Shown here piece by piece: positions 7,206 through 13,780 of a DNA stretch of 19,862 nt (positions within the stretch are counted from its first letter, which is position 1; each line of letters starts with the position of its first letter). The stretch comes from G039029935 sp039029935 (GTDB taxonomy: Bacteria > Chloroflexota > Anaerolineae > Caldilineales > Caldilineaceae). A program made the translations under genes and the position numbers. The notes below the pieces were generated by a model, which was not told where the DNA came from, did no database searches, and saw only the letters and a list, made by a program, of their open reading frames with translations. The stretch lies in contig JBCCFC010000073.1 in assembly GCA_039029935.1 (NCBI GenBank), positions 1 through 19,862 of the forward strand, given 5' to 3'.

Positions 7206-8135
7206 ATGAACCAAACACAAGGCCATCTACACCTAGAATTTACACGTGCTAATCAATCGAGCGAATCCAGCAAAACGATCCTCAAGCTGCGCCGCCAAGA
7301 GCCACCACTCCGTGTTGTGCGCGCCTTTCACCCCACTTTAGAAAAAGACCCTTTAGAAAAGAACTCTTTAGAAAATAACCCTGTCGAAGAGTGTCCTGCC
7401 CTTGTCCATCTGCACAACATCTCTGGTGGTGTGCTTGGCGGTGATCACCTCACGCTCGAAGTCGATGTCCAAGCAGGTGCGCAAGCACAGGTGACAACAA
7501 CCAGCGCAACCCGTGTCTACCGTCACAGAGATAACCGACCTGCTGCAACCCAAGTAAATCGCCTCTCTGTGGCTTCCGGCGGCTTATTAGAATATCTGCC
7601 TGATGCCTTGATTCCCTTTGCACAGTCTCGCTATCGACAACAGACAGCGATTACATTGGCCGATGACGCTGGCTTGTTTTACTGGGAAGTTGTTGCCCCT
7701 GGGCGGATTGCCAGCGGTGAACGTTTTGACTATGATTTGCTCGAATTGTCCGTTGATATTCAGACACCGGATAGGCCGATTGTCATCGAACGAACTAAAC
7801 TGGAACCTGCCCAGCACCCGCTAGCTTCACCAGTGCGTTTGGGTGGATACGCCTACTTTGCCACATTTTATATTTGTCGTGTAGGCTGGCCTGCTGCACA
7901 ATGGCAACAACTTGAACAGCATCTATGTGAATTTGCGGATAGCCTGACATCATCTGATGCTCAAGCTGGCGAATCAGCACTATGGGGTGTCAGTCAACTG
8001 CCCGCACATGGGTTATCGATACGCGCCCTTAGCCAAACAATTCGTCCCCTCTTGACACATCTCCCCACCTTTTGGTCAACCGCGAAGAAAACGATTTATG
8101 GTCAACGGGCAATCATGCCCAGAAAAGTATATTGA
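7206..8135 (+). CDS. ureD: Urease accessory protein UreD (UreH)
   Basis: A 309-residue scaffold protein that binds urease apoprotein together with UreF during nickel-centre assembly. Family motifs are present: HNISGGVLGGDHLTLEV, then TTTSATRVYRH, EYLPDALIPFAQSRY, and WEVVAPGRIASGERFDY. Between RAFHPT and the HLHNISGG strand the protein has about 20 extra residues, LEKDP-LEKNS-LENNP-VEECP, made by a 15-bp tandem repeat; canonical UreD has only a short turn there. It starts 2 nt after ureF. The stop codon TGA is the first element of a purine-rich repeat array in the following spacer. Confidence 0.93.
   Translation: MNQTQGHLHLEFTRANQSSESSKTILKLRRQEPPLRVVRAFHPTLEKDPLEKNSLENNPVEECPALVHLHNISGGVLGGDHLTLEVDVQAGAQAQVTTTSATRVYRHRDNRPAATQVNRLSVASGGLLEYLPDALIPFAQSRYRQQTAITLADDAGLFYWEVVAPGRIASGERFDYDLLELSVDIQTPDRPIVIERTKLEPAQHPLASPVRLGGYAYFATFYICRVGWPAAQWQQLEQHLCEFADSLTSSDAQAGESALWGVSQLPAHGLSIRALSQTIRPLLTHLPTFWSTAKKTIYGQRAIMPRKVY
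7338..7397. repeat. 15-bp in-frame tandem repeat inside ureD, 4 units
   Basis: Units at 7338, 7353, 7368 and 7383: TTAGAAAAAGACCCT, TTAGAAAAGAACTCT, TTAGAAAATAACCCT and a diverged GTCGAAGAGTGTCCT. They encode LEKDP, LEKNS, LENNP and VEECP. They are in frame and sit at a loop position before the conserved GGVLGGD strand. Confidence 0.88.
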
Positions 8136-8178
8136 GAAAGGTTGAAAGGTTGAAAAGTTGAAAGGTGGAAGGTGGAAG
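8132..8178. repeat. Purine-rich 8-bp repeat array starting at the ureD stop
   Basis: Units are TTGAGAAAGG (containing the ureD stop TGA), TTGAAAGG, TTGAAAAG, TTGAAAGG, TGGAAGG and TGGAAG. The stretch 8137-8155 is perfectly complementary over 19 bp to 8335-8353 in the array before ureA. Confidence 0.9.
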
Positions 8179-8327
8179 TTACTGGCGAATGAGGATTAAA
8201 TAACGTGAGCAACCATGACTGGGAAATGCCCATACAAGCCCAATGTAGCTGTTCAGATTTGCTAGTCATGTCAACACGCAAGTTGTTGAATTTTCATTCA
8301 TAAAGACAATAGGGCAAGATCGATTGC

Positions 8328-8375
8328 TTCAACCTTTCAACCTTTCAACCTTTCAACCCTTCAACCTTTCAACTC
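8328..8375. repeat. Pyrimidine-rich 8-bp repeat array before ureA
   Basis: Six octamers: three TTCAACCT, TTCAACCC, TTCAACCT and TTCAACTC. The array ends 4 nt before the ureA AGGAG at 8380-8384. It is the reverse complement of the array at the ureD stop. The 149 bp between the two arrays (8179-8327) is unique sequence in which I see no gene. Confidence 0.92.
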
Positions 8376-8390
8376 TTATAGGAGCGATTT

Positions 8391-8693
8391 ATGCATTTGG
8401 TTCAACGTGAGCAGGAAAAATTGATGATTTTTCTGGCAGCGGAATTGGCGCGTAAACGCCAAGCGCGCGGGCTGAAACTCAACTACCCAGAGGCCGTGGC
8501 GATTTTGTCGCATGAGATTCTGGAGGCGGCACGTGATGGTAAAAGTGTGGCCGAGATTATGGTCTATGGCACAACCATCCTCACACGTGATGACGTGATG
8601 GAGGGCATTGCCGAGATGATCCACGACGTGCAGGTCGAGGCCACCTTTCCTGATGGGACGAAGTTGGTGACGGTGCATGACCCGATACAGTGA
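8391..8693 (+). CDS. ureA: Urease gamma subunit
   Basis: The 100-residue small structural subunit of urease, which with UreB and UreC forms the (UreABC)3 enzyme that hydrolyses urea to ammonia and carbamate. Near-complete family match: REQEKLMIFLAAELARKR, LNYPEAVAILSHEILE, ARDGKSVAEIM, the segment around LTRDDVMEGIAEMI, and EATFPDGTKLVTVHDPI at the end. AGGAG lies 6 nt before the ATG. The preceding spacer holds complementary repeat arrays. Its stop TGA is part of the first heptamer of the following array. Confidence 0.96.
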   Translation: MHLVQREQEKLMIFLAAELARKRQARGLKLNYPEAVAILSHEILEAARDGKSVAEIMVYGTTILTRDDVMEGIAEMIHDVQVEATFPDGTKLVTVHDPIQ

Positions 8694-8758
8694 AGAGTGA
8701 ATAGTGAAGAGTGAAGAGTGAAGAGTGAATAGTGAATAGTGAATAGTGATGAGTGAAT
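8689..8758. repeat. 7-bp repeat array starting at the ureA stop, 10 units
   Basis: Ten heptamers AGTGAAG or AGTGAAT (one AGTGATG) run without interruption from 8689. The ureA stop TGA (8691-8693) is inside the first unit. Because the period is 7, TGA recurs in all three frames. Confidence 0.95.
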
Positions 8759-8767
8759 AGTAGTCCC

Positions 8768-8879
8768 TTCAACTCTTCAACTCTTCAACTCTTCAACTCT
8801 TCAACTCTTCAACTCTTCAACTCTTCAACTCTTCAACCTTTCAACCTTTCAACACTTCAACCTTTCAACTCTTCAACTT
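8768..8879. repeat. 8-bp repeat array before ureB, 14 units
   Basis: Fourteen octamers: eight consecutive TTCAACTC, then TTCAACCT, TTCAACCT, TTCAACAC, TTCAACCT, TTCAACTC and TTCAACTT. The array abuts the ureB Shine-Dalgarno sequence GGAG at 8880-8883. Seven-base runs (ACTCTTC) are complementary to GAAGAGT of the preceding heptamer array, with one extra base per unit. Confidence 0.95.
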
Positions 8880-8890
8880 GGAGAAAAGTT

Positions 8891-9289
8891 ATGAATACAG
8901 GAACGATTTCTAGCAGCGCACCGGGCGCAGTCTTACCGGATTTTGGGGCAGGGGATATTGAGGCCAATGTTGGGCGGGCAACGACTGACGTTGTGGTGCA
9001 GCATTTGGGGGACCGACCGATTCAGGTGGGAAGCCACTTTCATTTTTTTGAGACCAATCGCAAGCTCAAGTTTGATCGCACAGTGGCGTATGGCATGAGA
9101 CTGAATATTCCCGCAGGCACAGCAGTGCGCTTTGAGCCAGGGGAGGAAAAGTCGGTGACATTGGTTGCGCTGGGCGGGAGCCGTGTGATGTTGGGCTGTA
9201 ATGGTCTTGTTGGTGGGGCATTGGATGACGAGGCTGTGCGCGATGCAGCGTTGGCGAAAATGGCTGAACAGGGCTTTGAAAGCATATAG
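8891..9289 (+). CDS. ureB: Urease beta subunit
   Basis: A 132-residue urease structural subunit. Family motifs: PGAVLPDFG and GDIEANVGR (the typical PGE/G-I-N-GR start in variant form), the central QVGSHFHFFETN, YGMRLNIPAGTAVRFEPGE and VTLVALGGSR. The start is the ATG at 8891, 7 nt after GGAG. The frame remains open upstream through the TTCAACTC array because that octamer has no stop, but this stretch is repeat translation and not protein. The ureC start lies 10 nt after the stop, sharing an AGGAG that overlaps the end of ureB. Confidence 0.95.
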   Translation: MNTGTISSSAPGAVLPDFGAGDIEANVGRATTDVVVQHLGDRPIQVGSHFHFFETNRKLKFDRTVAYGMRLNIPAGTAVRFEPGEEKSVTLVALGGSRVMLGCNGLVGGALDDEAVRDAALAKMAEQGFESI

Positions 9290-9299
9290 GAGTATACAC

Positions 9300-11036
9300 A
9301 TGACCTTACGAATACCACGTCAGACCTATGCCGATCTCTATGGCCCGACCACAGGCGACCGAGTGCGCTTGGCTGACAGCGAGTTGATTATTGAAGTGGA
9401 AAAGGACTACACCGTCTATGGTGATGAGATCACCTTTGGCGGTGGCAAAGTTATCCGCGACGGCATGGGACAGAGTAGCAGTGCCACGCGTGAGGAGAGT
9501 AGCCAAGGGATGGCTGGCGCGCTCGATTTGGTGATTACCAACGCGCTCATTCTTGATTATTGGGGCATTGTCAAGGCGGACATCGGTGTCAAAGACGGAC
9601 GGATTGTCAAGGTTGGCAAGGCGGGCAACCCAGACACAATGGATGGCGTAGACCCCGAGCTGGTGGTGGGTCCTGCGACTGAGGTGATTGCGGCAGAGGG
9701 CAAGATTGTGACCGCTGGCGCGATTGACGCCCACATTCATTTTATTGCCCCACAGCAAGTCTACGAAGCCCTTTCCAACGGCATCACAACCATGCTTGGC
9801 GGTGGTACAGGACCTGCAACCGGAACCAATGCCACCACCTGTACACCGGGAGCGTGGAACATTGCGCGCATGTATCAATCCGCAGAAGCCTGGCCTGTCA
9901 ACTTTGGCTTTTTGGGCAAGGGCAATGCCTCTGCACCGGAGCCATTGGTGGAGCAATTGCAGGCCGGAGCCTGTGGGCTAAAGTTGCATGAAGACTGGGG
10001 AACAACCCCCGCGGCCATTGACAACTGTCTCTCTGTCGCTGACGACCATGATGTGCAGGTTGCTATCCACACCGACACGCTTAACGAGGCGGGCTTTGTC
10101 GAGGACACAATCGCGGCCATCAACGGGCGCACCATCCATACGTATCACACCGAAGGCGCGGGTGGCGGTCACGCACCAGACATTATCCGCATCGCATCCT
10201 ATCCCTATGTGTTGCCATCCTCCACCAACCCCACACGCCCCTACACGGTCAACACCATCGCCGAGCATCTGGACATGCTCATGGTCTGTCACCACCTCAA
10301 CCCACAGGTCCCCGAAGATGTGGCTTTTGCCGAGAGTCGCATCCGTGCCGAGACGATTGCAGCCGAAGATATTTTGCACGACATGGGTGTCTTTAGTATG
10401 ATTGCTAGCGATTCGCAGGCGATGGGACGTGTGGGCGAAGTGGTGACACGCACATGGCAGACGGCGCACAAGATGAAGGTGCAGCGTGGCCCATTGCCAG
10501 AGGATTCAGAACGCAATGACAACACGCGTGCCAAACGCTATGTTGCCAAATATACCATCAACCCAGCGTTGGCGCATGGTATCGGGCATGTGGTTGGCTC
10601 GGTTGAAGCGGGGAAACTGGCGGACTTGGTGCTGTGGAAACCCGCCATGTTTGGGGCCAAACCAGAGTTGATTCTCAAAGGCGGTTTTATCGCATGGAGC
10701 GTGATGGGTGATGCCAATGCCTCAATCCCAACACCGCAGCCCGTCATCTATCGCCCCATGTTTGGCAGCTTTGGCTTGGCAACGGCAGCGACCAGTGTGT
10801 CGTTTATGTCCAAAGCCGCTGTTGAGAACGAGGTTGCGCAGTCACTTGGCTTGGGTAAAACCGCTGTTGCTGTCGAACAATGCCGCTCAGTGGGCAAAGC
10901 AGATATGCTGCTCAACGACGCCACACCGACCATTGAGGTTGATCCAGAAACGTATGAGGTCCGCGCCGATGGGGAGTTATTGACCTGTGAGCCTGCGGAG
11001 GTGTTGCCGATGGCGCAAAAGTATTTCTTGTTTTAA
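9300..11036 (+). CDS. ureC: Urease alpha (catalytic) subunit
   Basis: A 578-residue nickel amidohydrolase, full length for the family. Active-site residues are all visible: H145 and H147 in AIDAHIHFIAPQQ, K228 in GLKLHEDWG (the carbamylated lysine bridging both nickels), H257 in AIHTDTLNEAGFVEDT, H283 in YHTEGAGGGHAPD, C330 and H331 in MVCHHLNP (mobile flap and general acid), and D371 in IASDSQAMGRVGE. The later VAKYTINPALAHGIGH and GSVEAGKLADLVLW segments also match. The start is the ATG at 9300, 8 nt after AGGAG; the frame extends upstream inside ureB but without support. The intact site predicts a working enzyme if UreG and a nickel source exist elsewhere in the genome. Confidence 0.97.
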   Translation: MTLRIPRQTYADLYGPTTGDRVRLADSELIIEVEKDYTVYGDEITFGGGKVIRDGMGQSSSATREESSQGMAGALDLVITNALILDYWGIVKADIGVKDGRIVKVGKAGNPDTMDGVDPELVVGPATEVIAAEGKIVTAGAIDAHIHFIAPQQVYEALSNGITTMLGGGTGPATGTNATTCTPGAWNIARMYQSAEAWPVNFGFLGKGNASAPEPLVEQLQAGACGLKLHEDWGTTPAAIDNCLSVADDHDVQVAIHTDTLNEAGFVEDTIAAINGRTIHTYHTEGAGGGHAPDIIRIASYPYVLPSSTNPTRPYTVNTIAEHLDMLMVCHHLNPQVPEDVAFAESRIRAETIAAEDILHDMGVFSMIASDSQAMGRVGEVVTRTWQTAHKMKVQRGPLPEDSERNDNTRAKRYVAKYTINPALAHGIGHVVGSVEAGKLADLVLWKPAMFGAKPELILKGGFIAWSVMGDANASIPTPQPVIYRPMFGSFGLATAATSVSFMSKAAVENEVAQSLGLGKTAVAVEQCRSVGKADMLLNDATPTIEVDPETYEVRADGELLTCEPAEVLPMAQKYFLF

Positions 11037-11063
11037 CGGTTAGAGAAGATCAGGAATGAAACG

Positions 11064-12029
11064 ATGACAACACAAATGGACAAAGCCCGTGTGCGTGTCA
11101 GGCAGCTCGTCAGCGCACACGATGAGTTAACCCTCTGGGATGAATCTCCCATTCAGAGTGCCACCAACGCGGTTCTCTATGGATCATGCCATGATGAACG
11201 GATTGTTTACAAAGTCTTTGAGCGTCCCTATCGCAAACATCAAGATGAACGTCAGTTGCAGTGGTTGTCGTCAAGTGGCGTTGTACCCAAGCTCTATCCC
11301 TATGACTTTGAGGATGTGCTGGTGATGACCTGTTTGCCGGGGGAGATGCTCTACAAAGCAGAAGAATCGGCGACGCCAGCGGTAAAATCATCGCTCCATC
11401 GCCAAGTCGGGGTGGGGCTTGCCACGATGATGCAACATGCCTATATCCCCGGCGATGATGACAACGAGTGGATTAACCCACATACCGATGACATCTTTTG
11501 GAACAGCACCTTTGAGACTTTTTTTGACACAGTGATTAATGACAGTTTTGCTGCGATTGCCTTTCAAAAGATGAATCAACCACAGCTACAACAGGCACTC
11601 GAACACTTACAATCAGCACGAAGCGAAATACTTGACCAACGGGTCTTTATGCACAGCGATGATATTCATGGTGCCAATATCATCGTCTATGACGGCGTGT
11701 TACAGGGCTTTTTTGACTTTGAAATGAGTCGTCTGGGCAACGAACTCTATCTGCTGGGGGCGACGTTGCAGTGGGCTTGCCTGAGCAATCCCACACAGTG
11801 GCAGCCTATGCTGTCCGGCTATGAGGACGCCAGAGGAGAGCGACTCTCTGCTGACATGCTGCGGCTGCTCAAACTCTTTGTGCCTTTCCAAAATTTAATC
11901 CGTTTTGCAGAGTATTGGGGCAGCGATGACCAGCCCGATTGGGTGTGGGAACGCAATGCGCGGGAGCGGACATTGTCGCAGTTGATCGAGTTGTTGGATG
12001 GGGTGGATACGGTGATGAGAGACCAGTGA
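11064..12029 (+). CDS. APH/choline-kinase-like phosphotransferase
   Basis: A 321-residue protein of the aminoglycoside-phosphotransferase/choline-kinase fold. K50 in IVYKVF fits the ATP-anchoring lysine. LVMTCLPGEML at about 86-96 is the hinge. H197-D199-N205 in HSDDIHGANI is the Brenner catalytic loop HxDxxxxN, and D218 in GFFDFEMSRLG is the metal-binding Asp. The substrate is unknown; resistance should not be assumed, since most such genes act on metabolites. AGGA lies about 9 nt before the ATG. It starts 27 nt after ureC and could be read from the urease transcript, but no known urease step needs a kinase. One nucleotide after its stop lies structured repeat copy 3. Confidence 0.82.
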   Translation: MTTQMDKARVRVRQLVSAHDELTLWDESPIQSATNAVLYGSCHDERIVYKVFERPYRKHQDERQLQWLSSSGVVPKLYPYDFEDVLVMTCLPGEMLYKAEESATPAVKSSLHRQVGVGLATMMQHAYIPGDDDNEWINPHTDDIFWNSTFETFFDTVINDSFAAIAFQKMNQPQLQQALEHLQSARSEILDQRVFMHSDDIHGANIIVYDGVLQGFFDFEMSRLGNELYLLGATLQWACLSNPTQWQPMLSGYEDARGERLSADMLRLLKLFVPFQNLIRFAEYWGSDDQPDWVWERNARERTLSQLIELLDGVDTVMRDQ

Positions 12030-12030
12030 T

Positions 12031-12080
12031 AGTGGAGCAGGTTGTCAACCTGCTGTCACAGATAGGCAATCTGTGATACT
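12031..12080 (-). repeat. Dispersed structured repeat, copy 3 (inverted, shorter)
   Basis: This is the core of the 74-bp repeat in reverse orientation: GCAGGT-TGTCA-ACCTGC then CACAGAT-AGGCA-ATCTGTG, ending in GATACT. The outer arms seen in copies 1 and 2 are mostly absent and the first bases have diverged (agtgga). Both hairpin stems are kept intact although loop bases differ. Confidence 0.85.
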
Positions 12081-12096
12081 GACGAAAATTTTGTGT

Positions 12097-12125
12097 TTGT
12101 CCTGAACATAAGCCTGTGGTATTCT
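12097..12125 (+). promoter_or_regulatory. Sigma-70-type promoter with extended -10, desaturase gene
   Basis: TTGTCC (12097-12102), 17 nt, then TATTCT (12120-12125), with TG one base before the -10 (TGGTATTCT). It is the best promoter in the spacer and would give a leader of about 145 nt containing the 15-bp repeat array. The same TGTGGTAT string occurs in the -10 region of the promoter before the AAA-ATPase pair. Confidence 0.55.
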
Positions 12126-12181
12126 TTGCGCATTATGAACGATGCTGCGTAGGTTCGTAAATTGTCGGGTTAGTCATCAGT

Positions 12182-12256
12182 TACTGACGTACTGATTACT
12201 GACGTACTGATTACTGATGTACTGATTACTGACGTACTGATTACTGACGCACTGAT
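12182..12256. repeat. 15-bp tandem repeat array in the desaturase leader, 5 units
   Basis: Five units of TACTGACGTACTGAT (third with TGATG, fifth with GCACTGAT) run from 12182 to 12256. Each unit is an octamer plus a heptamer, TACTGACG and TACTGAT. The array ends about 13 nt before the GGGAG that serves the desaturase start. A minus-strand ORF rich in SNQYV is only its translation. Confidence 0.95.
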
Positions 12257-12279
12257 TACCGAAAAAGGGAGAAAACACA

Positions 12280-13425
12280 ATGACATACCAACCACTTGCG
12301 GATGTCCGTAAATCGTTACGCGTCAAATGGTATCGCTGCCCCATTGAAGGGGCCAAGTTGCGTGAGCTATCCAAACGTAGCGATGCCCAAGGCTGGTTTC
12401 AGGCAGGAGGGCATCTGGGATTAGCGCTGCTAACGGGCAGCCTTGCTTATTTTTTCTGGTCACAATCGCTTTGGATCGGATTCCTCGTCGCTCTGTTTTT
12501 GCATGGCACAGTCGCTAGCTTCTTTGTTGGGGTTGCACCGCATGAACTAGGGCATGGCACTGTCTTCAAAACGAAGCGGCTCAACAAAGTTTTTATGTAT
12601 ATCTTTAGCCTTCTAAGCTGGTGGGATCACGTTGACTATGCCACCAGCCACACCTATCATCATCGCTACACACTGCACCCAGAGGGCGACCGCGAAAATT
12701 TGTTGCCACTGGAACCATCGTGGGCATCGACCTTTGTGCTGCAACTGTTTACCATCAACCTGCTTACCCAACGAGGGCGCACCTTTGGCAAAGGTGGACT
12801 GATCTCCACCATTGTCGTCACCATCAAGGGTGCCTTTGGGGTTGTCGGCCCGGACGATGTCCCCATCAATGAGTGGATCAATGCACTGCACAAAGACCAG
12901 CCAGAAGAACACCGCAAATCGATCCGTTGGTCACGTATCCTGCTACTCTTTCACGGTTCCATCTTGGTGATTAGCATTGCCACAGGCCAGTGGGTGCTGC
13001 CCATCCTCATCACCTGCGCCCCTTTCATCGCCAACTGGTGTGCCTATACGGTCGGCATTACACAGCATTGTGGTCTGCAAGAAGATGTACCAGACTTCCG
13101 CAAGTGTGTACGCTCGGTCAAGGTCAATCCGTTGGTCGAATTTCTCTATTGGCGCATGAACTGGCATATTGAGCATCACATGTATGCAGGTGTGCCTTGT
13201 TACAATCTCAGAAAGTTGTATCACGAAATTGCCGATGACATGCCGGAACCGCGTACACTCAAGGAGGCATGGGCTGAGATGCGTGAGACATGGGAACGAC
13301 AGAAGACCGAACCCGATTACTTTTTTGACACACCTCTGCCATCAACGGCTAAATACACGCGCACAGATAAGCCTGATGTCTTGGAAAGTTCGATTGGTGA
13401 ACTGGCTCCAGTAGGCTTGCAGTAA
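12280..13425 (+). CDS. Membrane fatty acid desaturase family protein
   Basis: A 381-residue integral membrane di-iron protein of the fatty acid desaturase/hydroxylase superfamily. Three histidine boxes are present: H88-E-L-G-H92, SHTYHH at 123-128, and WHIEHH at 295-300; a further TQHCG at 261-265 precedes the third box, as in several subfamilies. Hydrophobic stretches at about 46-60 and 64-86, and pairs near 220-255, fit the usual four-helix topology with both termini cytosolic. It probably introduces a double bond into acyl lipids, but hydroxylase or carotenoid-modifying relatives share these motifs, so the substrate is open. GGGAG lies about 9 nt before the ATG. It is transcribed alone from the extended -10 promoter upstream. 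Confidence 0.87.
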   Translation: MTYQPLADVRKSLRVKWYRCPIEGAKLRELSKRSDAQGWFQAGGHLGLALLTGSLAYFFWSQSLWIGFLVALFLHGTVASFFVGVAPHELGHGTVFKTKRLNKVFMYIFSLLSWWDHVDYATSHTYHHRYTLHPEGDRENLLPLEPSWASTFVLQLFTINLLTQRGRTFGKGGLISTIVVTIKGAFGVVGPDDVPINEWINALHKDQPEEHRKSIRWSRILLLFHGSILVISIATGQWVLPILITCAPFIANWCAYTVGITQHCGLQEDVPDFRKCVRSVKVNPLVEFLYWRMNWHIEHHMYAGVPCYNLRKLYHEIADDMPEPRTLKEAWAEMRETWERQKTEPDYFFDTPLPSTAKYTRTDKPDVLESSIGELAPVGLQ

Positions 13426-13494
13426 CTATCCGTCTGAAACGCTATAATTTGGTACATTAGTTCAGCTTTTATTTAACCTGTTTTTCGATTTTTG

Positions 13495-13503
13495 TGGTAT
13501 AAT
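13495..13503 (+). promoter_or_regulatory. Extended -10 promoter for the small ORF/AAA-ATPase pair
   Basis: TGGTATAAT is a perfect TATAAT at 13498-13503 with the extended TGn element. A weak TTAACC lies 19 nt upstream as a possible -35. Transcripts would start near 13510, giving a leader of about 135 nt that includes the 18-bp hairpin. Confidence 0.55.
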
Positions 13504-13527
13504 CAAACCAATGACAACCCACTAAGG

Positions 13528-13568
13528 GTATAAGGTAGTGTGGGCGAAATGCCCACACTACCTTATAC
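13528..13568. repeat. Perfect 18-bp hairpin in the leader of the AAA-ATPase unit
   Basis: GTATAAGGTAGTGTGGGC (13528-13545) and its exact reverse complement (13551-13568) enclose the 5-nt loop GAAAT. There is no T-run after it, so it is not a standard terminator. It lies between the probable promoter and the start of the 44-codon ORF. Confidence 0.93.
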
Positions 13569-13645
13569 TCCTACGCATCGCTTGGGTATTTTTTACCAGT
13601 AGCACTGACCCAACTGTTAAATCGCTACTTGAAGAGGAAAAAAGC

Positions 13646-13780
13646 ATGTCAACAATTGGATCAGCCGTATTAGAGACAAAAACACAACCAGGCGAAGAAG
13701 CCCGTCAACGAAAATCATTAGGGGCTGAAATTGAGCGGTTGAAGGCACAGCTCGCCGCACAAAGGAACCAAGATGATTAA
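13646..13780 (+). CDS. 44-residue hypothetical protein coupled to the AAA-ATPase gene
   Basis: I do not recognise a family. The start is the ATG at 13646, 7 nt after AGAGGA; the frame is open further upstream, into the hairpin, but without a ribosome site. The product has a polar N-terminus (MSTIGSAVLETKTQPGEEAR) and a predicted amphipathic helix (SLGAEIERLKAQLAAQRNQ) with leucine/isoleucine spacing that could form a short coiled coil. Its last codons contain the ribosome site (AAAGGA) of the next gene, and its stop TAA overlaps that gene's start within ATGATTAA. This arrangement implies translational coupling and a shared role. It could be a small partner or regulator of the ATPase, or just a leader peptide. 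Confidence 0.6.
   Translation: MSTIGSAVLETKTQPGEEARQRKSLGAEIERLKAQLAAQRNQDD

Noticed and set aside
8132..8879. CRISPR-like arrays in the urease spacers
   Set aside because: Units are 7-8 bp in direct tandem with no unique spacers, and no cas gene is present. They are short tandem repeats.
8753..8890. 46-residue N-terminal extension of ureB (NSSTLQLF repeats)
   Set aside because: Translation of the TTCAACTC array, which happens to lack stops; GGAG before the ATG at 8891 and the family length define the start.
9201..9299. Upstream extension of ureC into ureB
   Set aside because: UreC family proteins start near the MTLRIPRQTYADLYGPT segment, and an AGGAG is placed for the ATG at 9300.
11064..12029. 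Aminoglycoside resistance gene
   Set aside because: Only the general phosphotransferase fold motifs are visible, and nothing in sequence or context points to antibiotic substrates.
12177..12374. Minus-strand ORF ending in SNQYV repeats
   Set aside because: It is translation of the 15-bp array and the antisense of the desaturase start; no ribosome site.
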